Assembly: GCA_964575715.1 (NCBI GenBank)
Contig: CAZNSG010000037.1
Span: forward strand, 1 to 44,538
Direction: 5' to 3'
Length of the DNA stretch: 44,538 nt
DNA from: PNAI01 sp964575715
Lineage (GTDB): Bacteria > Pseudomonadota > Alphaproteobacteria > Rhizobiales > Xanthobacteraceae
The stretch's first letter is position 1. Every line of letters starts with the position of its first letter. The notes below the pieces were generated by a model. It worked only from the letters and a program-made list of their open reading frames with translations. It was not told where the DNA came from and ran no database searches. The position numbers and the translations under genes are program-made. Positions 24,218-35,201 of the stretch are shown piece by piece.

Positions 24218-26037
24218 TAGGGCCCAATTGGTGAAACATTTCCTTGCCCAAACGCCAGGACAGAGCGTGGCGTGAGCGCGCCCATCTCTACCTCTCGCTT
24301 GCGAGATAGAACTGTCTGGCCCATCACCAGCACATCCATCTTGGTCCGCAGGAAGCAGTCAAGCGCTTCCTGCGGCGCACACACGACGGGCTCGTTCTCG
24401 TTAAACGAGGTGTTGAGCACCATGGGCACGCCGGTGAGGTCGCGATAGGCGCTGATCAGTCGATGATAAAGCGGATTGCTGTGGCGATAGACCGTCTGCA
24501 GCCTGCCAGAGCCGTCAACATGGGTGACCGCCGGGATCAGCGTTCGCTTCTCTTCGCGGATCTGAAATACCTGCATCATGAACGGAACGGCGTCATCCTC
24601 TTCGAACCATTCCGCCACGGCCTCCTCCAGCACAGAGGGCGCGAAGGGCCGAAAGGATTCGCGTCGCTTGATCTTGGCATTGAGAATGCTCTTCATGTCG
24701 GCCCGGCGCGGATCGCAAATTATTGAACGATTGCCGAGCGCGCGGGGCCCCCATTCCATCCGCCCTTGGAACCAGCCCACCACTTTGCCATCGGTAATCG
24801 CGGCCGCTGTTCGCCGGCATAGCTCAGCTTCATCACCGATGTCCTCGACCGTGCAGTCGCCCAAATCGATCTCAGATTTCCGTTCGCGGATCAGAGCTTT
24901 GATCGTATCGGAACTGAATTGCGGGCCCCAATAGGCATGGTCCATAACGAACGAGCGAGCACCGCCCAGCTTGTGCCACAGCGCAAAGGCCGCGCCGATC
25001 GCGCCACCGGCATCGCCGGCGGCTGGCTGCACGTAGACGCGACGGAACGGCGTCATCCGCCGCACTTTGCCGTTGGCAACCGAGTTCATGGCGCAACCAC
25101 CGGCAAGTGCTAAATCATTGAGTCCGTAACGCCGGTGCAGCCAACCGATCAGATGAAAGAAAGCTTCTTCGTACATCATTTGCACGGAGCGCGCGATATC
25201 GCGATGCCGATCTTCAAGCGGATCGTTGGGCGCACGGCGCGGCCCAAGCAATTGCTCAAGCGCTGGCGTGAACAAGTCGCGGAATTCAGGTGAGCCGTTG
25301 GTCCATTGATAAGCGATGCGCTCCTTGTGATGGCAAAAATAAGCAAGATCAAGGGCGTAAGTGCCGTCGACCTCCAGCCGCACAATCCTACGCATGGCAT
25401 CCATGAAGGCGGGCTGGCCGTAAGGGGCGAGTCCCATGACCTTGTATTCGTCACCGTAATGGGGAAAGCCCAAAAATTGCGTGAGCGCCTGGTAGAAGAC
25501 CCCAAGCGAATGCGGAAAATAGACCCGTCCATCGACGGCGATCTGCCCACCACTCCCGGTTCCCCACGCGGCGCTGGAGAAATCGCCAAAGCCATCGATC
25601 GAGACAATGACCGCTTGGTCAAACGGGGAAACGTGAAAGGCCGACGAAAGGTGCGCCAGGTGATGTTCCACCTTATGCACCTCACCGTGGAAGCGGTCGC
25701 CGGGAAAGTGTTCTTCCAACAAGTCCGGAATGCCGTGGCGCGCCCATCGGTTCTTGATCCGCATTGCCAGCAGCTGGAAATCGGGACGCTGGATTATTAG
25801 ATAACGAAGCTTCCTGAGCAGATTGGCTCGGTTGTCCTGATTGACCGCGACGTGCTGAACATCGGAAAGCGCGACTCCGGCTTCCCGTAGACAATAAGCA
25901 ATCGCCTGAGACGGGAAGCCAGCCCAATGCTTCACGCGCCGGAACCGCTCCTCTTCTGCGGCCGCAATAAGTTTGCCGTCTCGTATCAACGCGGCAGCAG
26001 AATCGGCATGGAATGCATTGAGGCCGAGGATGATCAC
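24217..26037 (-). CDS. Carbamoyltransferase (NodU/CmcH family)
   Basis: The protein has 606 residues from GTG 26037, which overlaps the GalE TGA (GTGA); the frame is open to 26256 but only inside galE. The N-terminal Kae1-like domain has VIILGLNAFHADSAAALIRD, a HxxHxxSAF metal motif (EHHLAHLSSAFHVS) and FGDFSSAAWGTG. The C-terminal domain has GRMEWGPRALGNRSIICDPR and FRPFAPSVLEE. The family makes carbamoyl-AMP from carbamoyl phosphate and ATP and transfers the carbamoyl group to a sugar hydroxyl, as NodU does on Nod factors. In this cluster the acceptor is presumably a hydroxyl of the polysaccharide. The length fits the family. Confidence 0.9.
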   Translation of the reverse strand: MIILGLNAFHADSAAALIRDGKLIAAAEEERFRRVKHWAGFPSQAIAYCLREAGVALSDVQHVAVNQDNRANLLRKLRYLIIQRPDFQLLAMRIKNRWARHGIPDLLEEHFPGDRFHGEVHKVEHHLAHLSSAFHVSPFDQAVIVSIDGFGDFSSAAWGTGSGGQIAVDGRVYFPHSLGVFYQALTQFLGFPHYGDEYKVMGLAPYGQPAFMDAMRRIVRLEVDGTYALDLAYFCHHKERIAYQWTNGSPEFRDLFTPALEQLLGPRRAPNDPLEDRHRDIARSVQMMYEEAFFHLIGWLHRRYGLNDLALAGGCAMNSVANGKVRRMTPFRRVYVQPAAGDAGGAIGAAFALWHKLGGARSFVMDHAYWGPQFSSDTIKALIRERKSEIDLGDCTVEDIGDEAELCRRTAAAITDGKVVGWFQGRMEWGPRALGNRSIICDPRRADMKSILNAKIKRRESFRPFAPSVLEEAVAEWFEEDDAVPFMMQVFQIREEKRTLIPAVTHVDGSGRLQTVYRHSNPLYHRLISAYRDLTGVPMVLNTSFNENEPVVCAPQEALDCFLRTKMDVLVMGQTVLSRKREVEMGALTPRSVLAFGQGNVSPIGP

Positions 26038-27053
26038 TTGCTCTCGCCACGCATCGCAGCGGGCGCCGCCTCCTCGTTCCCAAAACGCTTTCTGTGCCAA
26101 TGCCATGCGTCGGTAATAATCGTAGTCAGCTCCGAGCGTGCGGGCACCCAGCCGAGCAGTTCGCATGCACGCATGGTGTCGGCCACTAAAATCGGAGGAT
26201 CCCCAGGGCGCCGCGGCATATCGCGTGCATTGATCGCGAGGCCCGTAACGGCACACGCAGTATCGATCACCTGCCGGACGGAAGTGCCCCCTCCGCTTGC
26301 AAGGTTGACAGCGAAAGTGTCGCCACCCCCAAGAAGATTTTGGAGCGCGAGAACATGCGCGCGAGCCAGGTCAGACACATGCACGTAGTCGCGGATTGCT
26401 GTTCCATCCGGCGTCGGATAATCCGTTCCAAAAATCTGAACGGACGGCCGCCTGCCCAAAGCAGCGTCAAAGACCAACGGAATTAGATGGGTTTCAGGAT
26501 CGTGATCTTCGCCGATTTCACCCGTAGGTTCCGCGCCTGCTGCATTGAAGTAGCGAAGTCGCGCCGATGTCAGGCCGTGCGCTCGTCCAAAATCGTCCAT
26601 CATTCGCTCGCAGGCGAGCTTTGTGAATCCGTATGGATTGATCGGAACAGTCCGTGTCGACTCGGTAATCGGAACGTGATCTGGCTCGCCGTAAATGGCA
26701 CAGCTCGATGAAAATACGATCCGCGATACTCCAGCCCGCACCATGGCGTCGAGCAGCACCCGGGTTCCGTGGACATTCACATCATAATATCGGCCTGGCA
26801 TTTCCACTGACTCGCCCACATACGCAAGCGCGGCAAAATGCATGATTGCGTCGATTTGGTACGCGCCAAATACGCCATCGAGCGCCCGCGCATCCCGAAT
26901 ATCGCCTTCGATGAGCCTGCCCCACTGCACAGACGCGCGATGGCCCATCGATAGATTGTCGAAGACGATGCCTTGGTGGCCGGCGGACGAGAGCGCCTTG
27001 GCGCAATGGCTGCCAACATATCCGGCGCCGCCGGTGATCAAGACCTTTGCCAA
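26034..27053 (-). CDS. galE: UDP-glucose 4-epimerase
   Basis: The protein has 339 residues. GGAGYVG at 8-14 binds NAD, SSSCAIYG is at 115-122, and the catalytic Tyr141-xxx-Lys145 lies in INPYGFTKLACE. Conserved LRYFNAAGA and RDYVHVSDLA segments identify GalE among extended SDR enzymes. It interconverts UDP-Glc and UDP-Gal (possibly also the GlcNAc pair) and so provides a galactose donor to the cluster. It overlaps the carbamoyltransferase gene by 4 bases. Confidence 0.93.
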   Translation of the reverse strand: MAKVLITGGAGYVGSHCAKALSSAGHQGIVFDNLSMGHRASVQWGRLIEGDIRDARALDGVFGAYQIDAIMHFAALAYVGESVEMPGRYYDVNVHGTRVLLDAMVRAGVSRIVFSSSCAIYGEPDHVPITESTRTVPINPYGFTKLACERMMDDFGRAHGLTSARLRYFNAAGAEPTGEIGEDHDPETHLIPLVFDAALGRRPSVQIFGTDYPTPDGTAIRDYVHVSDLARAHVLALQNLLGGGDTFAVNLASGGGTSVRQVIDTACAVTGLAINARDMPRRPGDPPILVADTMRACELLGWVPARSELTTIITDAWHWHRKRFGNEEAAPAAMRGESK

Positions 27054-27084
27054 TGAAATTTCCTGAGTAAAATACGCTGGGACT

Positions 27085-27861
27085 TTAGGCTCGGCTGGCC
27101 CGACGCAATCGCCGGTCGATGATCTCCAGCGCGATCAATATCTCGGCCAGAAGACGTTGAAGCGCGTAATACCAACCCCGCCAGCCATCCAGCAAACAGC
27201 CCTTGCAAACAAGCGTGTAAATGAAAACGACGAGCGGCGCCGGCCAGGCGGCAAGCCGAAGCCTATCGGACTTTCGGAGGGTCTTGGGATCGGCTGCCAT
27301 AAGATGCTCCGCCTCCTTGGCGGCGTATCGCCCCTGCGCCGCGAACCAGCTCGCGAGAGGCTTGCGATCGTCGTGATAGATCACTCCGGCGAGTGGAACG
27401 GTCGTGCCTTCAATCATCACCCGATGGCCATGGCCCTCGTTTCGATACCGGGATTTGTCCTTGCGATAGAGCACTGTGCGCGGTGGATAAAGCGTGCCGC
27501 GCAACGGGCGACCGTAGATGCGATAAACGAAACGCGTCTGATACCCGGCGGTCACCGCATCCGGACGAAGCTCGCGGATCTCATCAACGAGTTCCTTGCT
27601 CAACTCGTAGTCGGCGTCAAGCGAAAGCACCCAGGCAGTGGTCACTTGTGCGATCCCGAAATTGCATTGGCTTGCGAAATCTTCGAATGGCCGCTGAATG
27701 ACCTCGACCTGTGGGTAGGAGCGGACTATTTTCAAAGTTTCGTCAGTGCTGCCGCTGTCGATCACCACAATGCGCCGCGCCCAGGTCAGCCGGTCGAGCG
27801 TCCGCGTGATATTCGGCGCCTCGTTGTAGGTGATCACTAGTGGTGTGATATGCTCGATCAT
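27085..27861 (-). CDS. Glycosyltransferase family 2 (Kdo-transferase/LgtF-like group)
   Basis: The protein has 258 residues. It opens ITPLVITYNEAPNITRTLDR then L, followed by RIVVIDSGSTDETLKIV, an opening shared with the LPS core beta-glucosyltransferase group (WaaE/LgtF type). The metal motif is AWVLSLDADYELSKEL. The last third holds a hydrophobic segment (LAAWPAPLVVFIYTLVCKG) followed by LLDGWRGWYYALQRLLAEI, typical of this subgroup. It could add the first or an early sugar. It overlaps the downstream end of the GT4 gene at 27858 by 4 bases. Confidence 0.88.
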   Translation of the reverse strand: MIEHITPLVITYNEAPNITRTLDRLTWARRIVVIDSGSTDETLKIVRSYPQVEVIQRPFEDFASQCNFGIAQVTTAWVLSLDADYELSKELVDEIRELRPDAVTAGYQTRFVYRIYGRPLRGTLYPPRTVLYRKDKSRYRNEGHGHRVMIEGTTVPLAGVIYHDDRKPLASWFAAQGRYAAKEAEHLMAADPKTLRKSDRLRLAAWPAPLVVFIYTLVCKGCLLDGWRGWYYALQRLLAEILIALEIIDRRLRRASRA

Positions 27862-29066
27862 AACCGGGCCACGGCAGGGCGACCATATCGCGCGCCTTCA
27901 CGGCTTTGAGCGTATAAATCGCTGTACAATTTTTCGAACAAACTGGCGATCCCGCGCCAGGTCAATCGCTCGCGCGCATAACGCGCGCCGGCTGCACCCG
28001 TGGCAGCAAGCCGATCGTTTGATTGCAAAAGACCGGCTAGCGCGGCAGTAAAATCCTGGTCGGTGCTTAGCGCAACCACACCACCTCCGCTCGCCTCGAC
28101 AATCTCGGCCGCCCCGACATGCTCCGACACCACCACGGGCAATCCTCGGATCATCGCTTCGGCGACCACGTTGCCGAAATTCTCCGAGAGTGACGGAAGC
28201 GCAAAAAGCCGTGTTGCCGCGAACAAAGCTTCTTTGTCCGGCCCGGTGATTTGCCGCGGCAGAAATCGAATGCGATCGCCGACCCTACATTGCTGAGCAA
28301 CGCTCCGAAGCGTTGCCGCAAAGCCATCCTCGTCGTGACCGGCAATCAGGGCTTTGACATTCTGCAACTCGGCCACCGCCCGGATCAGCCGATCGAGGCC
28401 TTTCTTCCAGCTGATCCTGCCAAAACTCAGGATATCGAAGCCTTCCGCCACGAGGGAACGCACATCGTCAGACACGGCTTCAGGTAAGAAGGCAGCGGGA
28501 GAGTCGACGCCGTTGGGAATGATGACGGTCGGCGCCAGCTCCAGGCCGAGATCGACTAGCGCGCGATGCTCTTCCACGGACGTCAGGTGAATTCGAGCCG
28601 CCCCTGTCAAATTGCGACGCTCGACGAGACGTATCCAAGTGCGTTTGGCGACTGTGCTGCGCTGCTCGATCAGATCGCGAACGAGCATCCCGCGGGGCGA
28701 TACTATGTAGGGCGTCGCAGCTCGCCCAGCCGCGCGCGCGCCCGCCCAGGTCGGAAACAGGAACACCGAATGCAAATGAACGATATCGAAATTTCCCGCC
28801 ATCGAGGCCAGCTGGGCAGCGAGATCGGCCGAATAATAAAGCCGTCTCAACCACCGCGAACGAAAGTAGTGAACTTGAACACCGTCAAGATCGACAGGTC
28901 GATCGACCGGAACATCGCTGTCCCGGTAGCCATCGACGCTTGTCGTGAACACGTGAACTTGGTGACCCGCAGCAGCGAGAGCCTGGCACAGCGCATGCAC
29001 CGAATAGATGGGACCGCCGTAGCGAACTGCCGGATAATATGTGGGTACGACGTGCAGAATCTTCAT
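27858..29066 (-). CDS. Glycosyltransferase family 4
   Basis: The protein has 402 residues. It opens MKILHVVPTYYPAVRYGGPI then YSVHALCQALAAAGH, the standard GT4 acceptor domain. FDILSFGRISWKKGLDRLIR has the donor-phosphate Arg/Lys pair, and ENFGNVVAEAMIRGLPVVVSE is the EX7E motif. It lies in a coupled run with a GT2 and GalE downstream, 52 bases after the Wzy-like gene. Donor unknown. Confidence 0.9.
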   Translation of the reverse strand: MKILHVVPTYYPAVRYGGPIYSVHALCQALAAAGHQVHVFTTSVDGYRDSDVPVDRPVDLDGVQVHYFRSRWLRRLYYSADLAAQLASMAGNFDIVHLHSVFLFPTWAGARAAGRAATPYIVSPRGMLVRDLIEQRSTVAKRTWIRLVERRNLTGAARIHLTSVEEHRALVDLGLELAPTVIIPNGVDSPAAFLPEAVSDDVRSLVAEGFDILSFGRISWKKGLDRLIRAVAELQNVKALIAGHDEDGFAATLRSVAQQCRVGDRIRFLPRQITGPDKEALFAATRLFALPSLSENFGNVVAEAMIRGLPVVVSEHVGAAEIVEASGGGVVALSTDQDFTAALAGLLQSNDRLAATGAAGARYARERLTWRGIASLFEKLYSDLYAQSREGARYGRPAVARL

Positions 29067-29118
29067 TATTGCATTTGGCTTCGGTCAGCGGGCGCCGTCG
29101 AAATTTTGGCAACGTGCA

Positions 29119-30618
29119 TCAGGACGTTCGCGCGACCGCTTGCTGCCAGATTTTTTGCTGTCCGGCAGGACCCATCATTTTCAACAGCGGCGGCAGCAAG
29201 AATCGTTTCAGTATGAGAACAGCAAGAAACGTGGTCACGAAAGCTCCGGCGGTCTTTATTAATGACTGGTCGAACTGCGTCACAGAGGTTGTCAGCATAA
29301 CGGCAAGTCCGTAATTCACCAACATCGGCATCGCGAATGATGAACATAGCCATCGAAAGGCGAGACCGACAAGAAGTCCAAGGAGGAACATTGCAGCTAT
29401 CGTTCCTCCCGCTCTGAAGTCGATATACAGTTCCGCCACGTAGCCCAAGCTGACCGATGTGTCGGCGCCCGAACTTTGGCCGTAGTAAATGCCGGTATAT
29501 TTCTGCAGCACATCAGAGTCACTCAGCAGCGGCGGCTTGTCCGGAAACAGCAAACGCGGCTGGAGAACATGCATGACGGCGTCGCCAATCCGCGCTCCAT
29601 CCTCGAACGGTAAACGAGAGGGCACATTGCGCATCGTTGAGGCGAGAAAATCCAAATAGCCCCAACGCTGCGCAAGTAGCTCGAACCCCTGGCTGATCGT
29701 TGCCCCGTTCGCTTCGAACATTTTTCTAGCCAGAAAGGCAAGCCGATCTTCGACTGGAACAAGGACCACCTGTTGCCTTGAGCCCATACTGACGTAGGTC
29801 CGATATTCTTTCTTGATCGCCGACCACCAGGCTCCCAGCAAGAGCAATACCATCGCTACCGCAAGACCAGCCAGCACGCTTCGTGGGCCGAGCTTGGGGC
29901 GCGCGGAAAAAAGACCTACAAGTATTACAAACAATACCGTTTTGAAGTCGCTAAAGTATCCGGTGAAGCCCCTGACAATTTCCAGACAGGCGACCAACAG
30001 CAAGTATTTGAATCCACGCCGCTGGGCCATGCATACACAGGTGAGAACAAAAACCCCGAGCCACTGCACCCCATCGGCGGCAAGCGCAATTTGCCTCAAG
30101 CCACTATAGATGTCCGCGCTCACCTCGAAGACCGCCGCAATCAAGATAAGCACCAGGCAGAACAGAAATGCGGAACGGGGCGTCCAAGCTCGGGCTTCCC
30201 GCAGAATTACCGATGCGACGGCAGGTCTCGCGCCCAATTGTCCGCACCACATTCCCAACACGAGGCTCACCATTGCGCCTAACGCGAACCAAATTGCCGT
30301 AGTCATGTCTCCGATATGCAGGGACACGGTCTGCAGCGGAACGCCAAGCACGTTGGCGTAGAACAACGGGGTAACAACCTGGGAAAGCTGCAAGCCCGCG
30401 GGCAACAGCAACACAGGTGGCTCGCCGAGCCGCCATAACAATCCGATCGTCAACGCCAGCGCGAAACCGCACGCTAATGTCAGCGAAGGGTCGTCACTTG
30501 CAAGGGCGCTTGCGGAAACCAATGCAAACACAGCTACACAAGCGACGACCGGACGCTTTGAGCTTGCCGCGTGAATTTCCGATCCGACCAATCTCACCAC
30601 CGTCCTGCTAGGCAGCAT
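29119..30618 (-). CDS. Wzy-like polysaccharide polymerase (multi-pass membrane protein)
   Basis: The protein has 499 residues from ATG 30618 (TTG 30624 is possible). About ten to twelve hydrophobic segments are visible, for example VACVAVFALVSASALA, FALALTIGLLW, TAIWFALGAMVSLVLG and AAMFLLGLLVGLAFRWL. A large loop in the second half (KKEYRTYVSMGSRQQ...QPRLLFPDKPPLL) resembles the O-antigen polymerase arrangement. There is no strong sequence motif, so Wzy is assigned from topology, length and position among the glycosyltransferases. It could instead be an exosortase-independent membrane transporter or ligase. Confidence 0.65.
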   Translation of the reverse strand: MLPSRTVVRLVGSEIHAASSKRPVVACVAVFALVSASALASDDPSLTLACGFALALTIGLLWRLGEPPVLLLPAGLQLSQVVTPLFYANVLGVPLQTVSLHIGDMTTAIWFALGAMVSLVLGMWCGQLGARPAVASVILREARAWTPRSAFLFCLVLILIAAVFEVSADIYSGLRQIALAADGVQWLGVFVLTCVCMAQRRGFKYLLLVACLEIVRGFTGYFSDFKTVLFVILVGLFSARPKLGPRSVLAGLAVAMVLLLLGAWWSAIKKEYRTYVSMGSRQQVVLVPVEDRLAFLARKMFEANGATISQGFELLAQRWGYLDFLASTMRNVPSRLPFEDGARIGDAVMHVLQPRLLFPDKPPLLSDSDVLQKYTGIYYGQSSGADTSVSLGYVAELYIDFRAGGTIAAMFLLGLLVGLAFRWLCSSFAMPMLVNYGLAVMLTTSVTQFDQSLIKTAGAFVTTFLAVLILKRFLLPPLLKMMGPAGQQKIWQQAVARTS

Positions 30619-30750
30619 TCTCAATGTCTATTCTAGCGCCGGAAATAGTCATCAACCTTAAGATTCGAGGCCAAGATCACCACATGATCGGCGAAAGCTG
30701 TACCAGTCGATTGCATGCATCTCTTGCCATGTGGGCACCCAGTCTTGAAC

Positions 30751-31974
30751 TCAAATCGCAGTCGCTTGACGTATGGCATATTCATATGCCTCCAAGTAGA
30801 CGCGCGCGACTGCCTGCCAAGAATAAGATTTCTGGACCTGCCGGCGCCCTGTCAGGCCCATCTGGATAGCGGCCTCCGAATCCCGCAGAACTCGCAGTAT
30901 TGCTTCGCCCATTGCACGGGGGCCGCCGGAGACGTCAACCAGCAAGCCAGTGCGGCGATCCTCGACGATGCTGCGGAATACGGGAAGGTCCCACGTGATT
31001 ACCGGTGTAGCTTGAGCCCATGCGTCGAGTATCACCATCCCAAATGATTCGATTTTCGACGGCAATACGAGGCAGCACGCTGACCGCAGGAGTTCTGCTT
31101 TCTTCGTTTCAGATACAGTCCCGATGTTGTTGATCCGCTTACGCCGAAGATCCGGAAGTGCGGCGATCTGCTGATCAATTTCGGCAGTTTCCGACGTACT
31201 CACTCCGGCGATCGACAGTTCGGTGTCCGGGAATCTCGTCCACACTATCTCCATTGCCTCGATGAGATCAACAATGCCTTTAGATCTCACCTTTCGGCCT
31301 AGGAACACAACTCGCTTGTCGCGGCTTTCCTGAGGCACAAAAGCGTCGTCCACATCAATTCCTACGGAGGCAAGAAATATTTTTTCGCGCGGTACTGCAT
31401 AGGCGGCAGAGAGGCGATCCCTCTCGTAAGCAGTCAATGCTACCACCGCATCGGCAAGACGTAGCGCGTCTGCCATCTGTTTTGGATTCCAGTTGGGATC
31501 GTGTTCATGGAGCATTGGTACCATGACCAATGGGAACTGGATCTGCTGACGCGCCGCGAGCACTGCCTCCACATTTACGACCAGGTGCGGCATGGTCATG
31601 ACGACGTCCGGACGAATTTGAACGATCTGGTGGGTGATCATGTCGGCCAGACGTCGGCGCAGAAACGCCATGGTTCGCCCTGCGACACGTGTGCCCAATG
31701 CGGCAGGGCGAAGATATGCTTCGGCCCAGCCCCCGAGTCGATAAAAGATATTGCTGAATGGCAGTCGAGTTACGCTCACGCCACAAATCATCTCGTTTGG
31801 GCGATCAACACGAGGAATCCCAAATTTGTAGTAACCTTCAACGGCTCCGACGTCGGTCGTTACAACTCGCACATCATGCCCTTTGCTTGCCAGCACCTCG
31901 CTGAAGCGGCGGCAGTTGTTTTCGGTTCCGCCGACGACGGGGAAGTATGCATGCGGCACGTGTAAAATCTTCAC
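30751..31974 (-). CDS. Glycosyltransferase family 4 (EX7E changed to EX7D)
   Basis: The protein has 407 residues. MKILHVPHAYFPVVGGTENN has the Gly-Gly loop of GT4, and KRVVFLGRKVRSKGIVDLIE gives the phosphate contacts. The retaining-site motif reads ESFGMVILDAWAQATPVITW: Glu, seven residues, then Asp where Glu is usual, a conservative change that may still work. It is separated from the Wzy-like gene by 132 bases (30619-30750) in which I see no gene or clear signal, and from the GT2 upstream by 50 bases. Confidence 0.88.
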   Translation of the reverse strand: MKILHVPHAYFPVVGGTENNCRRFSEVLASKGHDVRVVTTDVGAVEGYYKFGIPRVDRPNEMICGVSVTRLPFSNIFYRLGGWAEAYLRPAALGTRVAGRTMAFLRRRLADMITHQIVQIRPDVVMTMPHLVVNVEAVLAARQQIQFPLVMVPMLHEHDPNWNPKQMADALRLADAVVALTAYERDRLSAAYAVPREKIFLASVGIDVDDAFVPQESRDKRVVFLGRKVRSKGIVDLIEAMEIVWTRFPDTELSIAGVSTSETAEIDQQIAALPDLRRKRINNIGTVSETKKAELLRSACCLVLPSKIESFGMVILDAWAQATPVITWDLPVFRSIVEDRRTGLLVDVSGGPRAMGEAILRVLRDSEAAIQMGLTGRRQVQKSYSWQAVARVYLEAYEYAIRQATAI

Positions 31975-32024
31975 CGATGCTCAACTTTGCAGTCGAGATG
32001 GGTCGACTATTAGCCGACGGCAAC

Positions 32025-32972
32025 TCAATTGTTGAACTTGCTCTTCGCGTAGATTGAAGCGCGCCCGTCGAAGCGTCCGCACGCATTTTGCCAACGCAAA
32101 TATTGGGCGGGTCCTGCCCAAGCGCGACAACGTAGATACGACCGGACCTTTCGAAGTGACACGGTCCATGGTAATGCTGGCGGCCAGGGACAAATACCGT
32201 GTTTGTGCAGAAGTTCAACTTCAGATTTTGCACTAGCATAGTTGAGGCGCGCTAAATATTCGACGCTCAGTCGGCGCGCGGGAATTAGGTGCGTCAGCTT
32301 CAACTCGGGAAAATAGCCAACTGACCACCCAGACCGACGAGCATTTAGGACCATATCAGAGTCGTCGCCGGACTTTAGTTCGTCCCCACGCCTACCGGTG
32401 ATGGTGCTATAGTCGGCTTGAGCCATCCAAATTGTCAGCGCAGCACGCCTTGCAACCATGCCTGCGCCGATTGGAGAAAATACTGGAAAGCTATTTGGAT
32501 GTAAAATATCAGTTGAAATCAGATCATGGCATCCGAAATTGCGCAGCGCAAGAAGGCACATGAATTCTGAAACCCAGCTCTCCGGCTCCTGGTCACGCCA
32601 TTCTGGCTCTATAATACCTCCTGCTACGCCAAGGCTTTCATTGCATTCGAAAATTCTGATAGCGTTTTCCAAATAATTTGGTGCCAACACATTGTCGTCG
32701 TCGACAAATACAAGAATACTGCCAACACTCTCCCGAATTCCGGCGAGCCGGCCGTACGTCAGCCCCAACCGTTCCTCCCGAACCATTCGAAAATTTCTGC
32801 AATAGTAAGAAATATCATCGATCTCTAGAGGTTTGGCACTTGCGTTATCGACAATTATGAGTTCCCAATTTTTCGCATCGAGCGTCTGAGCAGCAATAGC
32901 CCTCAGCGTCCGCCCGAATAGCGTCAAATCCGGATTATGGGTTGAGATGAGGACGGAAACGCGAAGACTCAT
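32025..32972 (-). CDS. Glycosyltransferase family 2
   Basis: The protein has 315 residues. VSVLISTHNPDLTLFGRTLR near 5-24 and LIIVDNASAKPL open the GT-A fold, SILVFVDDDNVLAPNYLENA is the metal site, and the C-terminal part has YFPELKLTHLIPARRL. It belongs to the group that starts with THNP in place of YN. Directly upstream, at 32982-33095, lies a frameshifted scrap of a paralogous GT2, so this may be the survivor of a local duplication. Confidence 0.88.
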   Translation of the reverse strand: MSLRVSVLISTHNPDLTLFGRTLRAIAAQTLDAKNWELIIVDNASAKPLEIDDISYYCRNFRMVREERLGLTYGRLAGIRESVGSILVFVDDDNVLAPNYLENAIRIFECNESLGVAGGIIEPEWRDQEPESWVSEFMCLLALRNFGCHDLISTDILHPNSFPVFSPIGAGMVARRAALTIWMAQADYSTITGRRGDELKSGDDSDMVLNARRSGWSVGYFPELKLTHLIPARRLSVEYLARLNYASAKSEVELLHKHGICPWPPALPWTVSLRKVRSYLRCRAWAGPAQYLRWQNACGRFDGRASIYAKSKFNN

Positions 32973-32981
32973 GGGCGTTCG

Positions 32982-33095
32982 TCAAATACAGAATGGAGGT
33001 ACTGGTAGGCGCGTTTGGTCGCGCAGAGCATCCAGCACTTGACCCAGGTAGCCGAGCCGAGGGTTGAGGGCACAAATGATTACACTAATCTCCAT
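32982..33095 (-). pseudogene. Frameshifted N-terminal scrap of a GT2 glycosyltransferase
   Basis: From ATG 33095, overlapping the FkbM stop, the frame reads MEISVIICALNPR, the opening of a GT2 enzyme. A frameshift within CTCGGC moves the expected continuation LGYLGQVLDALRDQT into another frame, which stops at 32982-32984. Only about 38 codons remain of a gene that is normally about 300. It shows that a GT2 gene of the type next door was lost here. Confidence 0.7.
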
Positions 33096-33867
33096 TGTCG
33101 ATCATCTTGATGAAAATGTTTTCTCCCCTGAGTTCCTGTACGAATCTGCGTGACATCAAGGCGGAATAGAATGCTTGGGCGCAGCCTGGCACGTATCGGT
33201 CGTGAAGCTCGACCACAATGTGACGTACCCGACCAAGCCATTTGTCCGCCCCCTTTGAAAACAATTGCAGCTCTGACCCTTCAATGTCGAGCTTCAGTAG
33301 ATCAATGTGATCGGTATTCATGCGACGAAGGATATCTGCAATAGTAATCGTTGAAACCGTCGCCAACCCGTCAGCTTCTGAGGTTTGATCAGTCACCGAG
33401 AATGCCCATGCTTCAGCGCTAGGATTTGCAATCCTCACGTTACAGCTGTCGGACCATAGTGCCGATTTGAGGAGAGTCACATTTGACATTCCTTCGCAAT
33501 TTTTCTTCAGCATCTCGAAATTCAATGGCTCCGGTTCAATTGCCACGATACGTGCGTACGGGTACTGACGTGCAAAGAAAAGTGTGGCCATGCCAACATT
33601 CGCTCCAGCATCAACAATCACTTGCGGCGCCAACTGGAATGGAGATCGATATTCATCAGCAATAAATACTTTTTCCAGACACGACAGATCAGTTGTCTTC
33701 CGACGAATAACAACCTCTCTTTTGATCGGCCGCAAATATATCCGGGCTTCCCCGGGCTTATTCTCCGCAAGCGTTAGCCTCAACGCATCGAACAATGGCA
33801 TCACCCGCCACAAGATGCGAATACGCTGCTGCCACCGTCTGAGTTTGCCAAAGATTCTGCGCATCAT
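33085..33867 (-). CDS. FkbM family methyltransferase next to the ABC exporter
   Basis: The protein has 260 residues. VIVDAGANVGMATLFFARQY is motif I, ARIVAIEPEPLNFEML has the ribose Glu, and HIDLLKLDIEGSELQLFSKG is the FkbM signature. It begins 15 bases after the Wzt gene, closer to the exporter than any other methyltransferase here. In ABC-exported glycans the Wzt C-terminal domain often recognises a terminal cap such as a methyl group. This gene is therefore the best candidate for a capping methyltransferase (inference). Confidence 0.87.
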   Translation of the reverse strand: MMRRIFGKLRRWQQRIRILWRVMPLFDALRLTLAENKPGEARIYLRPIKREVVIRRKTTDLSCLEKVFIADEYRSPFQLAPQVIVDAGANVGMATLFFARQYPYARIVAIEPEPLNFEMLKKNCEGMSNVTLLKSALWSDSCNVRIANPSAEAWAFSVTDQTSEADGLATVSTITIADILRRMNTDHIDLLKLDIEGSELQLFSKGADKWLGRVRHIVVELHDRYVPGCAQAFYSALMSRRFVQELRGENIFIKMIDNGD

Positions 33868-33882
33868 GCTCGCTGAGCGTAC

Positions 33883-35181
<1,299 letters not shown>

Positions 35182-35201
35182 GCTATTTCAATCGGATATG
35201 T

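Noticed and set aside
24217..26256. Longer N-terminus for the carbamoyltransferase
   Set aside because: The first 73 residues of the longer frame are the shadow of the galE end; GTG 26037 with a GTGA overlap gives the family N-terminus.
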